Below are positions 1 to 11,300 of a DNA stretch of 64,000 nt, in pieces. Made by a program: the position numbers and the translations under genes. The stretch's first letter is position 1. Each line of letters starts with the position of its first letter. The notes under the pieces were generated by a model. That model did not search any database. It saw only the letters and a program-made list of their open reading frames with translations, and was not told where the DNA came from. The stretch is from Yponomeuta sedellus (lineage: Eukaryota > Arthropoda > Insecta > Lepidoptera > Yponomeutidae), in assembly GCA_934045075.1 (NCBI GenBank), contig OW203751.1, forward strand, positions 7,079,822-7,143,821, in the 5' to 3' direction.

Positions 1-360
1 CGTATATGCGCCTATATACATACACACATATACAATGTCTTATAAAGAGTTTTATGTAGGGCTAGGTGTGCGGTTTTCTAGCAATGTCAAATTTCTGGAA
101 GTGTTGTTATGTAAGGAGTCTCCTAACCGCAGGTACTGGCGCTGGATACAAAAAGATCGATACTATCTTAATCTTTATTGACCTTATTGTAGTTATGGCT
201 TGCTCTCCATTTATAGTACTCGTACAATCACTATACCTATCGAGCTACGTAGCGCGATGGCAATTTTTTATGACACCTTATAATTAACTATTTTAATCGA
301 TTAATTTTTACTTTTAGGTTTCATTTATAATTTATTTGTGACATCGGTCGATATCAACCT

Positions 361-497
361 TTTACTCCACCACAGGGGTCAAGTCCGGGTTGGTGGAGGA
401 TTGTACGACAGTGGCGGGCCTTACTGTCACAGAAGTTAGCAAGCTGCCTATAAGGCTCAACGACTGCTATTACATGACAGCTGGCACCGACGGCTGC
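361..497 (-). mobile_element. 5S-type SINE, body fragment
   Basis: Matches the body of the 5S-headed SINE (CCACCACAGGGGTCAAGTCC to GACAGCTGGCACC); both ends are missing. Confidence 0.75.
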
Positions 498-544
498 ATA
501 TAAAATAATTTGCTATTTTTGACATATTATTTTATTTAAAAACC

Positions 545-745
545 TATTTAGAGGCTAAAAATTTCACCCATGCCGGGATTCGAACCCGCATTATTTTATA
601 TTAGTAACAGGAGAACTAATTATGTTCTTTTTAATGCACTAACGCATGCTAAGGACAATTTTTAAAAACCCATTTAGGGGCTAAAAATTCCACCCATGCC
701 GGGACTCGAAATCGCGACCTCTGGCTCTGATACGGTTAGCCAGCC
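545..745 (-). mobile_element. tRNA-derived SINE (CATGGGTG family), two heads
   Basis: CCCATGCCGGGATTCGAACC at about 570 and a second diverged copy at about 695. This is the reverse of the B-box GGTTCGAATCCCGGC. Fragmentary. Confidence 0.7.
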
Positions 746-1073
746 TCTGCCTCTGGCTCTAAATAGGTTTTTTAATAGGAGTACCAATGCTGCTCGATTT
801 GGGTTTGCCTGTAATGTAAACAATAAAAATAGTTTTAAAAGTCTGAGAAAGAGTACCTAAACAGTTTCGACACGAAAGATGAAGTACAGAAAGTATGTGT
901 ACTCTACCTATTCTGACAAGTGCTTAGCAAATCCCAAATGAATTCTACTAGAGGTGGCCTAAAAATTAGCCATTCCTGAATCAGCAATAAAGTCTGAAGA
1001 CTAGTCATTTTTGTTGTTCTACTTTCCATTTAAAATAATAATAATGCAGCCAACTAGTGAGTTCTTTATATAT
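746..1073. other. No feature seen
   Basis: AT-rich DNA between repeats; no splice-bounded frame or repeat recognised. Confidence 0.6.
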
Positions 1074-2022
1074 GTCACCGGAAGATAACAAGATCCGCAA
1101 CTTTATAAATTACCTAGGAAATTTATAAACTTTCGTAGGATTGTAAACGAGAGATAAATTGTATTATTTTACGCCCACATTTTCGCAAATTTATTAATTT
1201 GCGAAGTCTCGTGGTTAATTTATAAACTAACGAATATCCATTCGTAAGATTCTAAACAGTTCGACCAATCACAGAAGAGATTTTTATTTTACGCTTTTAT
1301 AAAATACGGCAAATAACACACTGCTCTCTGATTGGTTGATGTCGACAGTGGCAATGCTTGTGTCCATAGACTTAGGTACAATCAAACTTGCCAAACTAGT
1401 ATAAATTGATCAGTTTCGATTACCTACCTCCAATCCATTCTTGCCGGAGATGCGTAGTTTTCGAGAAAATTTTTGTTGAATTTTCTGTAAACCTAACCTC
1501 AAAATCTTGCTGTATGAATGATTTTGTTCTTCTGGACCCATTTTTTTTCCTCTTATATAAAAAAAAACCTAACACCCGAAGTTCTAGGATGGAGCTTCGC
1601 TCCGCTCGCTCCATCCTGAAACTTCGAACCTAATTTCGGTTTGCAACATTGCGACGTCCCAAAGCTTTAGCTTTATTATAGTCTTACATAATTTTAACGA
1701 CTTTTTTAATTTTCGACTTTTTTAATCGACTTCTTACTATTTTGGTCATGACCACTATAAAACTTTCATAGCTTTGTGGTAAATTTCACTTCATCAACGA
1801 TATTTCTAGATGGAGCAGGAACACGTGACTTATTGAACCAATCAGAGCGCAGGTGGCGTTTCGTTAAGGCTTATTATTTTACGCTTGAATTTGGTAAGTT
1901 TATCAATTTGCGAAAATGTGGGCGTAAGATAATACAATATATCTCTCGTTTACAATCCTACGAAAGTTTATAATTTTCCTAGGAAATTTATAAACTGGCG
2001 GATCTTGTTATTTTCCGGTGAC
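1074..2022. mobile_element. DNA transposon/foldback element with ~150-bp terminal inverted repeats
   Basis: Left GTCACCGGAAGATAACAAGA to about 1215 is mirrored by the right end finishing TCTTGTTATTTTCCGGTGAC. Both arms contain CCTAGGAAATTTATAAACT and ACGAGAGAT(A). Flanking TATATAT fits a TA-rich target duplication. The interior has no transposase-like frame. Confidence 0.85.
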
Positions 2023-2119
2023 ATATATATCTCAATCTACATCGTGGGGAAACCCGCGGCTTGGTTGGCTGCGCACGTATTGACTTAATTTTCCTTAAGT
2101 TCACCCCGAATGGAGCACT

Positions 2120-2370
2120 GTGCCCCAAGGTCATCATCATCAACTTATTAGGTCCCCACCGAAGGGCACGGTTCTCTTCCTTAAGGAAGGTATAGGTTAT
2201 GCTCCACCACGGAGGCCAAGTCCGGATTGGTGGAGGCTTGCAAGACTAGTGGCTGGTCTTACTGTCAGAAGTTTTCAAGGCGCCCTAAGGCCTCTGACTT
2301 GGCTTAACGACTGCCATCTAGCGACGGCAGCTGGCACCAACTGCTTAACGTGCCTTGCGAAGCATGGAAC
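2120..2370 (-). mobile_element. 5S-type SINE, subfamily B, body
   Basis: Subfamily B body (AAGTCCGGATTGGTGGAGGC, CTTAACGTGCCTTGCGAAGC) preceded by ATCATCATCAAC, the reverse of its GATGAT tail. The 5S-like head is absent. Confidence 0.75.
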
Positions 2371-2380
2371 CCATGGGCTT

Positions 2381-2940
2381 TTCACTTCATATAATCACGT
2401 TTCTATAGAAATCTCACATACAATATTAGTTCTGTCATATCTCACTAGGTGGCGTAAGATATATCAAGAAATTTAAAAAGTGGAATCACTGATTTTTTGT
2501 GTAATGGCAACACTGAAGAAAAGAAAAGATTTTACAATCCATTGTACGCATAACTTGATTAAATAGAAACCAAATATTTTCTAACTTTTTTATCAAAATA
2601 AATAACTACTTATTACACTGCAAATGCTAAAAAAATATAGATAGATTGAGAACACTTATGTAATTGTACATAAAAATGGAAATTATACATATATTTCTTA
2701 ACCTAAGAGTACAGACGTTAATCACTAAAAGTGATCTCTTCCAGACAACCTTTTATGAATATATTTTATGAAAAATCTCTAAAATTCTGTACCTATTGAA
2801 AATAATATCGCATTTACTATATAATGAAGGAAATCAGAAACGGAACGACGGCGTCATGTTGTTGTTGACAGTGTCGCAGTATCGCTCATTCCACAAACGT
2901 AAATGTACTTTTCGAATTTCGATGTTTTCGTGGGTTTTGA
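2381..2940. other. No gene seen
   Basis: AT-rich. TAACCTAAGAGTACAGACGT and GATCTCTTCCAGACAACCTT at 2700-2755 also occur, reversed, at 41885-41945, so part is an old repeat. Confidence 0.55.
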
Positions 2941-2944
2941 AACA

Positions 2945-3020
2945 TCTACCTCAGCTTTGCCCCCGGACTTCGACGATTCTGCATTTATTCTCACGACCTC
3001 AGCTTTGCCCCCGGACTATG
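2945..3020. repeat. Short tandem duplication
   Basis: CCTCAGCTTTGCCCCCGGAC occurs twice about 49 bases apart, followed by T-TCGACGATT or TATGACGATT. Confidence 0.75.
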
Positions 3021-3215
3021 ACGATTACAAAACTGCTTTATTAATTTCAGAAAACCTTGGAATAAAAGTATTAGGGTACCTACTGCTAGCTAAACACGAA
3101 TTACTTTTATAGCTATATGTATATTGTATTAGAGAAAAGTTCTATCATAACTCACAAGATGGCGCTAGCACGTACGGGGGACTGATATCTCTATTCTCAG
3201 CTATATAATGTACTC

Positions 3216-3321
3216 TGTGACGGAACCGCTCGGAAAACTGCCTCTAGCGTTAGCCCTATGTTGCTTAACCTTCGTGATCGTTTGAGATCACTCGGCCAGC
3301 CCGGACTACGAGCGATTCATA
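3216..3321 (-). mobile_element. 5S-type SINE, subfamily B, head fragment
   Basis: Reverse complement contains GATCTCAAACGATCACGAAG then TTAAGCAACATAGGG, the subfamily B 5S-like head. Confidence 0.65.
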
Positions 3322-4019
3322 GTTACATATAATTATCATACATAAATGAATACTATTATTAATATTAAGACAGTGTCTTGGGAACTCTCCCCATCGGCAG
3401 CGGTGTAGACTTTTTTATTTAAACCTTTCTTTTTTTTTGTAGATATTTAAATCTTTTTAAGTATTAATGCTGTATATAGTTATAGTAAAATTTATTATTT
3501 TATTTAAATAGAATTTATTATTTCATTAAATTATTACTTAGTTAGGTACTCTAATAATAAAGAAATGTAGTTATTAACAAAGATTTTGTAAATAATTAGA
3601 ATTTAATAACCTATAATATAATATTATAAATTAAAAGGTTACTGAAAACCTAAAAAAAATTAGAGAAATATTTTACGACTGAAAATAAAACGAGTTCCTT
3701 TTACAAGGTTCAACAATAATAATTTAATTAAATAATGAACAACGAGTATTTTAATTTCACATAATGTCCTTAATATCTATAAGTAAATAATATTGTGCTA
3801 TCATATTTACATTTATGTCATTAAAAATAGCTCTCCAAATTAATTATATGTGGCTTAGATGAGTTATAGTATTTTCAATCACATTATGAAATATACATGA
3901 CGAATAAATAAAATATTTTTTTAAAACGGTTGACATAGGGCTTATTTCTGGATTGAGAATTTGGCTAAGTAAACAATTAACTGTAGTGCTGTCTCTTCGA
4001 ACATCTCAGCAAAGAGCGA
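3322..4019. other. No feature seen
   Basis: Very AT-rich; several stop-filled frames on all strands. Confidence 0.6.
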
Positions 4020-4350
4020 GACGGAATGTTAGTCTGCTAGCTTTTAGAATATACCTCGGCTACTATCGGATAGAATCGGATATATTCATGTTATAGAAAT
4101 GTCGGAACAAATATGACACTTCCTCTTCCTCTTCAGGCCACATTATGTAGTCTACTGCTGGACATAGCCCTCCCCTAATGAGCGCCATAGCGCCCTGTCT
4201 TCAAACACTTAAGTTTACACAACTTTTCAAAATAAAGAGGAAAAGTTTTATACAGAGCAGGAAGTAGTATTACACTCGTGTGCTTTCGGCGAAAACCAAA
4301 GCCTACTCTAGAGCCCGAGGTATACTCTAAAAGCTAACAGACTGGACTAT
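4020..4350. mobile_element. MITE, AGCTTTTAGAATATACC family
   Basis: Inverted ends AGCTTTTAGAATATACCTCG and CGAGGTATACTCTAAAAGCT. Internal marker AGGAAGTAGTATTACACTCG. Holds an RTE fragment. Other copies: 19326-19705 and 53752-54597. Confidence 0.82.
4115..4205 (-). mobile_element. RTE 3'-end fragment nested in a MITE
   Basis: CTACTGCTGGACATAGCCCT and ATGAGCGCCATAGCGCCCTG inside the MITE 4020-4350. Confidence 0.75.
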
Positions 4351-4545
4351 AAAGTGTTGGCGAGCACATGTCAAGTCTGCGCGCGCACTACAAACTCCAA
4401 CATTCCTGCATCGCGCAATCAAAGTGTTTCAATGACATAGGTACCATACTTAAAACGTCCGACTAACAATAGTTGGACCGGCCATCCTCAGTCCCCAGGC
4501 GTACGATCTGCCTGACGGGAAATTTCCCTAAATAGTGGAAGAGCA

Positions 4546-4597
4546 CGATCACCCGCTCCTCCCTATAAAAGTATTTATAGGGAGGAGCGGGTGATCG
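4546..4597. repeat. Perfect hairpin, 24-bp stem, 4-base loop
   Basis: CGATCACCCGCTCCTCCCTA... and its exact reverse complement around the loop AGTA. GC-rich for its surroundings. Confidence 0.9.
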
Positions 4598-5197
4598 AAC
4601 GTTACTTAAGTAATGAAATTCTCAATTCCGAAACAGACTTAAAGAGCATTGTGTGCTAAGCTGTCGATTTATGTAAGTAAATAGAATGTCTAGGTATCTA
4701 TCTATTTATCTATATCGATTGATAGTTATACAAGATCTAATCCGTAATTAAAATAATGTCATCTATTAAGACTATTGCTTTCTGTATAGACGTAAATAAA
4801 AATTATAAAATGATATGAGAACTCTTGTTAATTTCTGTACCCTCATTAGATTAAGTATAAACAATGTAACCTTTCGGTTAATAAATTATTTATACTGTAT
4901 TGTTTAGAGTTAATAAAAAAAATGCGCGCACAATTAATAGCGCCTCGCCGTCTTATCAGAACATTAGCCCGCGGACGCGCTGCGCACCGCTCCGGCTGGC
5001 TACTAATGCTACTAATCGTAGAATCGAGTTTGAGTCGAGATATTTCCGGAAAGAGCCTTTTAAAAAAAAACCACTAGCGTATTCGATAGCTATTGTTAGG
5101 GCACATTCATTTTGCTTTGACTTTGATGCTACCCAAAATTCACGGTGTATAGATAGAGAATAATTTATTGTACGAGAAGAAAATAAACATTAACATT
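4598..5197. other. No gene seen
   Basis: A plus frame at 4900-5163 has no motif or splice context. Confidence 0.55.
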
Positions 5198-5645
5198 CAT
5201 CTATACCCTTGTATGTCCTCACTGCTGGGGCACGGGTCTCTTCCTGTATCACAGGAAGGTTAGGCCATACTCCACCACGGGGGCCAAGTCCGGGTTGGTG
5301 GAGGATTGTAAGACAGTGGCGGGCCTTACTGTCAGAAGTTATAAAGCCGCCCATAAATTCTCTGACATGGCTTAACGCTATGCCATTACTGCTATGCCAA
5401 CGGCTTAACATGCCTTGCGAAGCACTGAAACGCTCGGAAAAATGCCACTAGCGGTAGTCACGGGACTGTCGCCCACCCTGCACCTGACCGCGCCTGTTGT
5501 TGCTTAACTCAAGTGATTGATACCAATCACTCGGTTCGACTAGGCCACGAGCGCTTCTCAAATAAACAATAACATGAATTAATTAAAACAATCACTCGGT
5601 TAGACTAGGCCACGAGCGCTTCTCAAATAAACAATAACATGAAAT
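5198..5645 (-). mobile_element. 5S-type SINE, nearly full, with duplicated end
   Basis: Full body plus head. The last 60-65 bases (AATCACTCGGTT... to AAATAAACAATAACATGAA) occur twice in tandem, 5522-5588 and 5589-5650, so the insertion end was duplicated together with flanking DNA. Confidence 0.85.
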
Positions 5646-6009
5646 AATTAAAGTATGATTCATCGAATACAAAAATTTAAATCATGAAGCTATTGAGAGT
5701 TTAACTTTAGTTGTAACTAAGTAATTTCTAAATGTATTTCTATACCTATACCTGGACGCCATGTTGAAATAAATTTATATTTTGTTTTCTTTGATATCTA
5801 ATGGCGTTGTTGTAACATAAATAAAATATCTTGACTTCGGGGAAAATGTTTTCCAATCTGACCAATTGAACTCGATTGGACTGTAAGGGATTGGATTGCA
5901 ATAAGCAAGTTTCGAGAAGTTTTGAGACGTTTTATATTTGTAGTCATTACATTAAATATGCCTGACTAAAACATGGAAAAGCACAATGTTGACGTTTCAA
6001 GTCTTCCTT

Positions 6010-6515
6010 TGCAAGTCCTAGGTTGCAAAGTTGACTCACTGTTTCTTTGGGTTGCAAACTCGATCCATCGTTTCTCTAGATTGCAAAGGTGACCCACCAT
6101 TTCTCTGAGAGGGAAAATTTGACCCAGCGTTTCTCTGAGTTGCAAAGTTGCCCCTCGTTTCTCTGGGTGGTAAAGTTAACCTACCGTTTCTTTGGGTTGC
6201 AAAGTTGACCCACCGTTTCTGCGAATTCAAAAGTTGACCCACTGTTTCCTAAGGTAGTAAAGTTAATCAACCGTTTCTCTGGGTGGCAATGGTGACCTAC
6301 CATTTTTCTGGGTTGCCAAGTTGACCGACTATATATCTGGGTTGCAAACTCGATTCATCGTTTCTGTAGGTTGCAAAGTTGACCCACCATTTCTCTGGAT
6401 GGCTAAGTTAACCTCTTTTTTATATGGCAAAGTCAAACTACCGTTTCTTTGGCTTGCAAAGTTGACCAGCCGTTTCTCTGGGTTGCAAAGTTGACCCACC
6501 GTTTTTCTAAAAGCT
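6010..6515. repeat. 29-30-bp minisatellite, about 16 imperfect units
   Basis: Units resemble GGGTTGCAAAGTTGACCCAC CGTTTCTCT with many substitutions. The minus-strand frame at 6036-6242 is a by-product. Confidence 0.88.
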
Positions 6516-8020
6516 TAAACCGTTATGGAATAATGTATAAAATATATATGTGCAGTTAGATTTATTAACATGTATCTTGACTTAGGTAGAGACTTATTAT
6601 AACTTAAGAAATATATTTATAAATACCTCTTAATATCACATTTACTTTGGACAATCACATAAGACCTAAAGGGAATACCCTTCGATAAATAGTGGTTAAA
6701 AAAAGAATTATATTCCATAGATACTAAATTTTTTCTTAAATAAGTATATATTTATCTATTTGCCTAGAGATTCAGAAAAGTTATATCGTTAAAAAGTAGG
6801 CTACGAACAAAGTCAGCCACATTTATAAAAACACTTTTCTTAATTCTTCATAAGCGCCGTACATATACTATGTGCTAAAGCCTTAACAAAGGAATGATCT
6901 CCACAGACTAGGACTTTCAACATTTATAAAAACACTTTTTTTTTTTTTATTCTCCGAAAGTGGCGTACAGTACAAATAGTCAGTGGTAGAGACTTTGAGG
7001 GAACGACTTTCACAGATGCTGCGTTTGTGGAGAGTTTTAAGAAAATCGTGTTTAGATAAATAACACCGTGAGTCTTTTTACATCACAATAAGGTAAAAGA
7101 AACACTAACCGCCAGTTTCTGAAGTGAAAATTTATTTGAAGTATTACTTATGTATCATTTTGTCTCTTCAGATTTCTCAGAAAAGAAATGACGAGATTCT
7201 CAATTCAGAAACTGGGACTAGCCTGATACACAGTTCGAAATTATTTTTTCTAATGCACAGTTTCACTTTTTCTTTTGCCGAATCTGAAAACTTGGTCCTT
7301 TGAGCACCCATATTACCTTAAAAATGCACCCTAACTGAAATACATTAATACGTCAAAGATAGCTTTTGAATTTTCTTATAATGATATTTTTAATATTATA
7401 TTTTTACAGTTTTCTGTTTTTAGTGGCGCTGTTTAAAAGATAACGCTTAATCCTTTAACGAGCAGTGCTAGTATACTTTTATGGATCTTGGTTTTTTGAC
7501 TACTGCGAAGTGACAAGGTTAAATTTTTGTCGGGAACAATGAGCCGTTTTCAGTACAAATTTACAAATCACTTCATAGATGCGCCATCTATTACAGGCGC
7601 GCAAATACAAGTACAGAGACACATTATGTTAAATTTTGCTTTGCACAGATTAATTTTGACAGCCTTATTGCGGTTCTTCTATGGCTACGCCTGTAAGCGC
7701 CATCTATGTATTGGTTTGTGGATTTGTGCTGAGACGGCTCATTATACCAGTAACTAGTAAGGGGTTAAAACCATAATGATATTGAATAGAATGGAAATTC
7801 TTCAAAGGCTGAGACATTGATAGAGCGCCCAATATTTTTTGCTACCGAGCTATTTCGTTTTTGTTTCTTAAATTTTGACCTCAATTTTGATTCCACCTAG
7901 TTACTTTTCAACCTTATTCATTTCTATTACATAAATGTTTAACACCATTTAGATTCAATTCAACAATTTTGATTCAACCTCGTTCATTTCGACCCTTAAA
8001 CTCGTTCACTTACAACCTCT
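6516..8020. other. No gene seen
   Basis: Low-complexity AT DNA downstream of the anoctamin 3' end. A direct echo of TTTATAAAAACACTTTT occurs at 6823 and 6924. Confidence 0.55.
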
Positions 8021-8026
8021 TTTATT
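8021..8026 (-). other. Possible polyadenylation signal AATAAA
   Basis: AATAAA on the minus strand about 155 bases past the stop codon of exon 26. It is the nearest canonical signal seen. Such hexamers are frequent by chance in AT-rich DNA. Confidence 0.4.
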
Positions 8027-8179
8027 ATTAATGTTTTTAAATGAATTATACTCATCTCGTTCCTATTCAAGCCAAATATTTATGTAACTAAATTTTTCGT
8101 TAAGTTCATACTCTTTCTCTCTTTTAGAGAAGGATTCTTTGTATTAGGTATAGTTTTTAAACTATATTTTTAGGTTTAG

Positions 8180-8307
8180 TCAGCGTGTGGCCGGCGGCGA
8201 TGGCTTCTGGACCACCGCTACGTGGGCGTCAAGGCCATCCGAGGCCCGCGATGGCCTGCGCAGCCACACTGGGCCATGGCGTTCCGGTGGGGCCGCATAT
8301 GGTGTGT
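8180..8307 (-). CDS. Anoctamin exon 26: Pro/Arg-rich C-terminal tail and stop
   Basis: A pyrimidine-rich acceptor (TTTTTTTTCTACAG) opens 41 codons ending in TGA at 8180-8182. The two-base start completes the codon left by exon 25. The tail ([20 protein letters not shown]...) is GC-rich against an AT-rich background, which supports coding. The anoctamin C-terminus is not conserved, so homology cannot confirm it. Confidence 0.75.
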
Positions 8308-11300
8308 CTGTAGAAAAAAAATGGGTTGAATTTGCCTGTAATTAGTCAACTTATGCCAGAGGCCCAATGGGCGGCTTGATAACCTCTGACAGTATGGCTC
8401 GCCACTGATTTACAATCCTCCACCAACCCGAACTTGGCCCCCATGGTGGAATGCCGCCTAACCTTCCTGCGATGCAGCAAGAGACCCGTGAACCAGTAGC
8501 GGGGACGTACAAAGGGTTGATGTCAGTTAGTCAGTAGCGTCAAGCCTCCAGCCTCTATAATCATGCTTAATATTACCAGGCAGCATATACCAGGTGGAAA
8601 ACTGTTCGCTGTGAGAACTAGCGACCCATGATCGCTATCCTCAGTAAAGACGAGTTAAAACCGATATTGTCAAGTATTATCAATACTGAATATCAAGCCA
8701 AGTAATATTATAATATCCTAATTGATACATGAATATCGGTGATGTCTCTTATATCCGTCCATACTCACCCAATCACAGATTGCGACTCGTAGAATATTAT
8801 CGTATCATGCTGGTCATTGGTTCGCTGGTATCAACTCGATATTAGATTCACGACTGTATCCAATCACAGATTGCGACTCGTAGAATATTCAAACTAATAG
8901 GTATTAATACAAGCTTCGTAAAGATCGCGTGGCGTGGAGCCGAAGTGCGATATGACCCATATTTAATATTCAGTGTACAGTTCAAGTGAAAGCCGTCCTA
9001 TTAGCATATTTGAATTCGTTGGATTCTAATACATGAATCCATTCAATATTATTGATATCCTAACTAATAGGAATATATTGGATCCATCTTTAATCCTCAG
9101 TCATGACGGAATGACGAAGATAAAGATTATTGTGAAAGTTTGTGATGATGTTTGTATATTTGTTATACAATGACGCAATAACGCTTGAACGGATTTACAT
9201 AAAACTTGGAATACAGATAGATACGGATCTGACTTTTACTGAAATGTAGGATACTTAATATCCCGGTAATGCATTCCTATGGAATAATTTCTAAAGTGAG
9301 CGAAGCCGCGGGTTAATGTTTATGATTAATAAGCCTTAAAGCTATGTCATATCAATGAGGTTGTCCGAAAGCTAAAGTCTAGATTAATGAAGTAAAGTAG
9401 TGCTTTTAATTCAACAAAATAATAAAACTCACATGCAACACAGGAGTATGCATAAGATTGTAATTTGTAACCTCTTTTGACAGTATTTTGTATATTTCAC
9501 CTTGTTTGACTTTGATATCGATCTAACCTCGTTCCCTACTAACCTCATTAATACTAAGGCATCTCTAAAGATATAATATTTATAATGTTATACATGTGCC
9601 GGCTGTCATGTAATGGCAGTCGTTAAGTCATGTTAGAGGCCTTATGGGCGGCTTGATAACTTTTGACTGTAAGGCCCACCACTTCCTTACAATCCTCCAC
9701 CAACGCGGACTTGGCCCCCGTGGTGGAGTGTGGCCTTCCTGAACCGTGACCTAGCAGGGTACATATAAGGGTCGATATTATCATCACCTGTAAACTGTAG
9801 ATAACGCTGGTTGTAATTTAATTCCGCTTGATAAACATCCCACTGCAGGGCCCAGAAATATTCTGGTAGAGAGTACGGGCTTGAGACCAGAGCATGTCCG
9901 GTACCAACACTTGCATTAAGATTACCTTTAAACCTCGTTCATTTTAAGCTGTTCCTTTCAAACCTCATTCTAAACGAATGCCTAATGTAACACTCACAGT
10001 TATCGCTTTCGCTCTTGTTAGTAATTAGCTGCTGGTAGTCAGTGCTAAGGCAGCATCGGCCGTGCTCACACTTAGCCTCCTTATCCAACAGCGCCTCTCG
10101 CTGCATCTGTGTGCGTAGCTCGTTCGGCACGTGCGGTATAAACAGCTACATTACGCTTCAATATTTTTAAACCTCGTACCTTTTAAGTTTGTTCCTTTCC
10201 AACCTCGTTGTAAATTAATGTCTAATGTAACTCGTCACTCACCGTTATCGCTTTCGCTCTTGTTAGTAAGCAGCTGCCGGTACTCAGTGCTAAGGCGTCG
10301 CCGGCCATGCTCGTACTTAGCCTCCTTAGCCAACAGCGCCTCTCGCTGCATCTGTGTGCGTAGCTCGTTCGGTACGTCCGGAATGAACAGCTGCATTAGA
10401 CCGGTGAGGCCAAAAACCACGTGCTATAGGGGAAATAGTAGTGATATATTAAGCGAGCCTAAAACTTTGCAACACGGTGGGATTAGTAATGTAAGCAGTT
10501 GGTGAAATGAAGCGCTCATGGCCTAGTCTGAGTGACAATTTTTTTAAGGTAAATTTATATTTAACTTCAAAAGTTAATAATTAATAGAGTAGTAAATAAA
10601 ACTTTATTTAAATTATAGCACACTTAAAAAATAAAGTACAGACAGTATGTGATTTCCCGACCAACCTCATTCCCAATCATTTCAACCTCTTACCTCAAAA
10701 ACCACGACGAAGGCGAGCCGCGCCGCGAACACGTGCCAGTAATGAGGTGATAGGCCGTAGGGATCGCTGTGGTCAGGAGGGTTCCGGTAACCTCGATAGG
10801 CGCAGGTGGGGGGGTCCACCTCGTTCTCATCCGCCCCCCATTCGGAGCGATAATCCGAAGTGTTGAACACTGTACAAGGAAGACAGATACATATACTTCT
10901 TCGTTATTGCATATCAGAAAAAAACAAATACAGTAGGTATTTACGAAAATACAAGAAGAGATACAAATCAATTTTACAAATCAAGAGAGTAAGTAAAGGC
11001 TCGCATAATAAATATACATTGTTCAAATGTATTAATATAAAAAAAATATTCAAATGTAAATAATAATAAATAAATAAATATTCATGGAAGCCCTCGTGGC
11101 CTAGTCGAACCGGGTGATTGGAATCAATCACTTGAGTTAAGCAATAACAGGCAAGGTCAGGTGCAGGATGGGTTACCGTCCCGTGACTACAGCTAGTGGC
11201 ATTTTTCCGAGCGCTTCCGTGCTTTGCAAGGCACGTTAAGCCGTTGATGCCAGCTGTCATGTAATGGCAGTCGTTAAGCCATGTCAGATGCCTCATGGGC

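Noticed and set aside
11087..11200. Functional 5S rRNA gene
   Set aside because: Only the internal promoter region resembles 5S; the 5' and 3' stems are replaced by SINE sequence.
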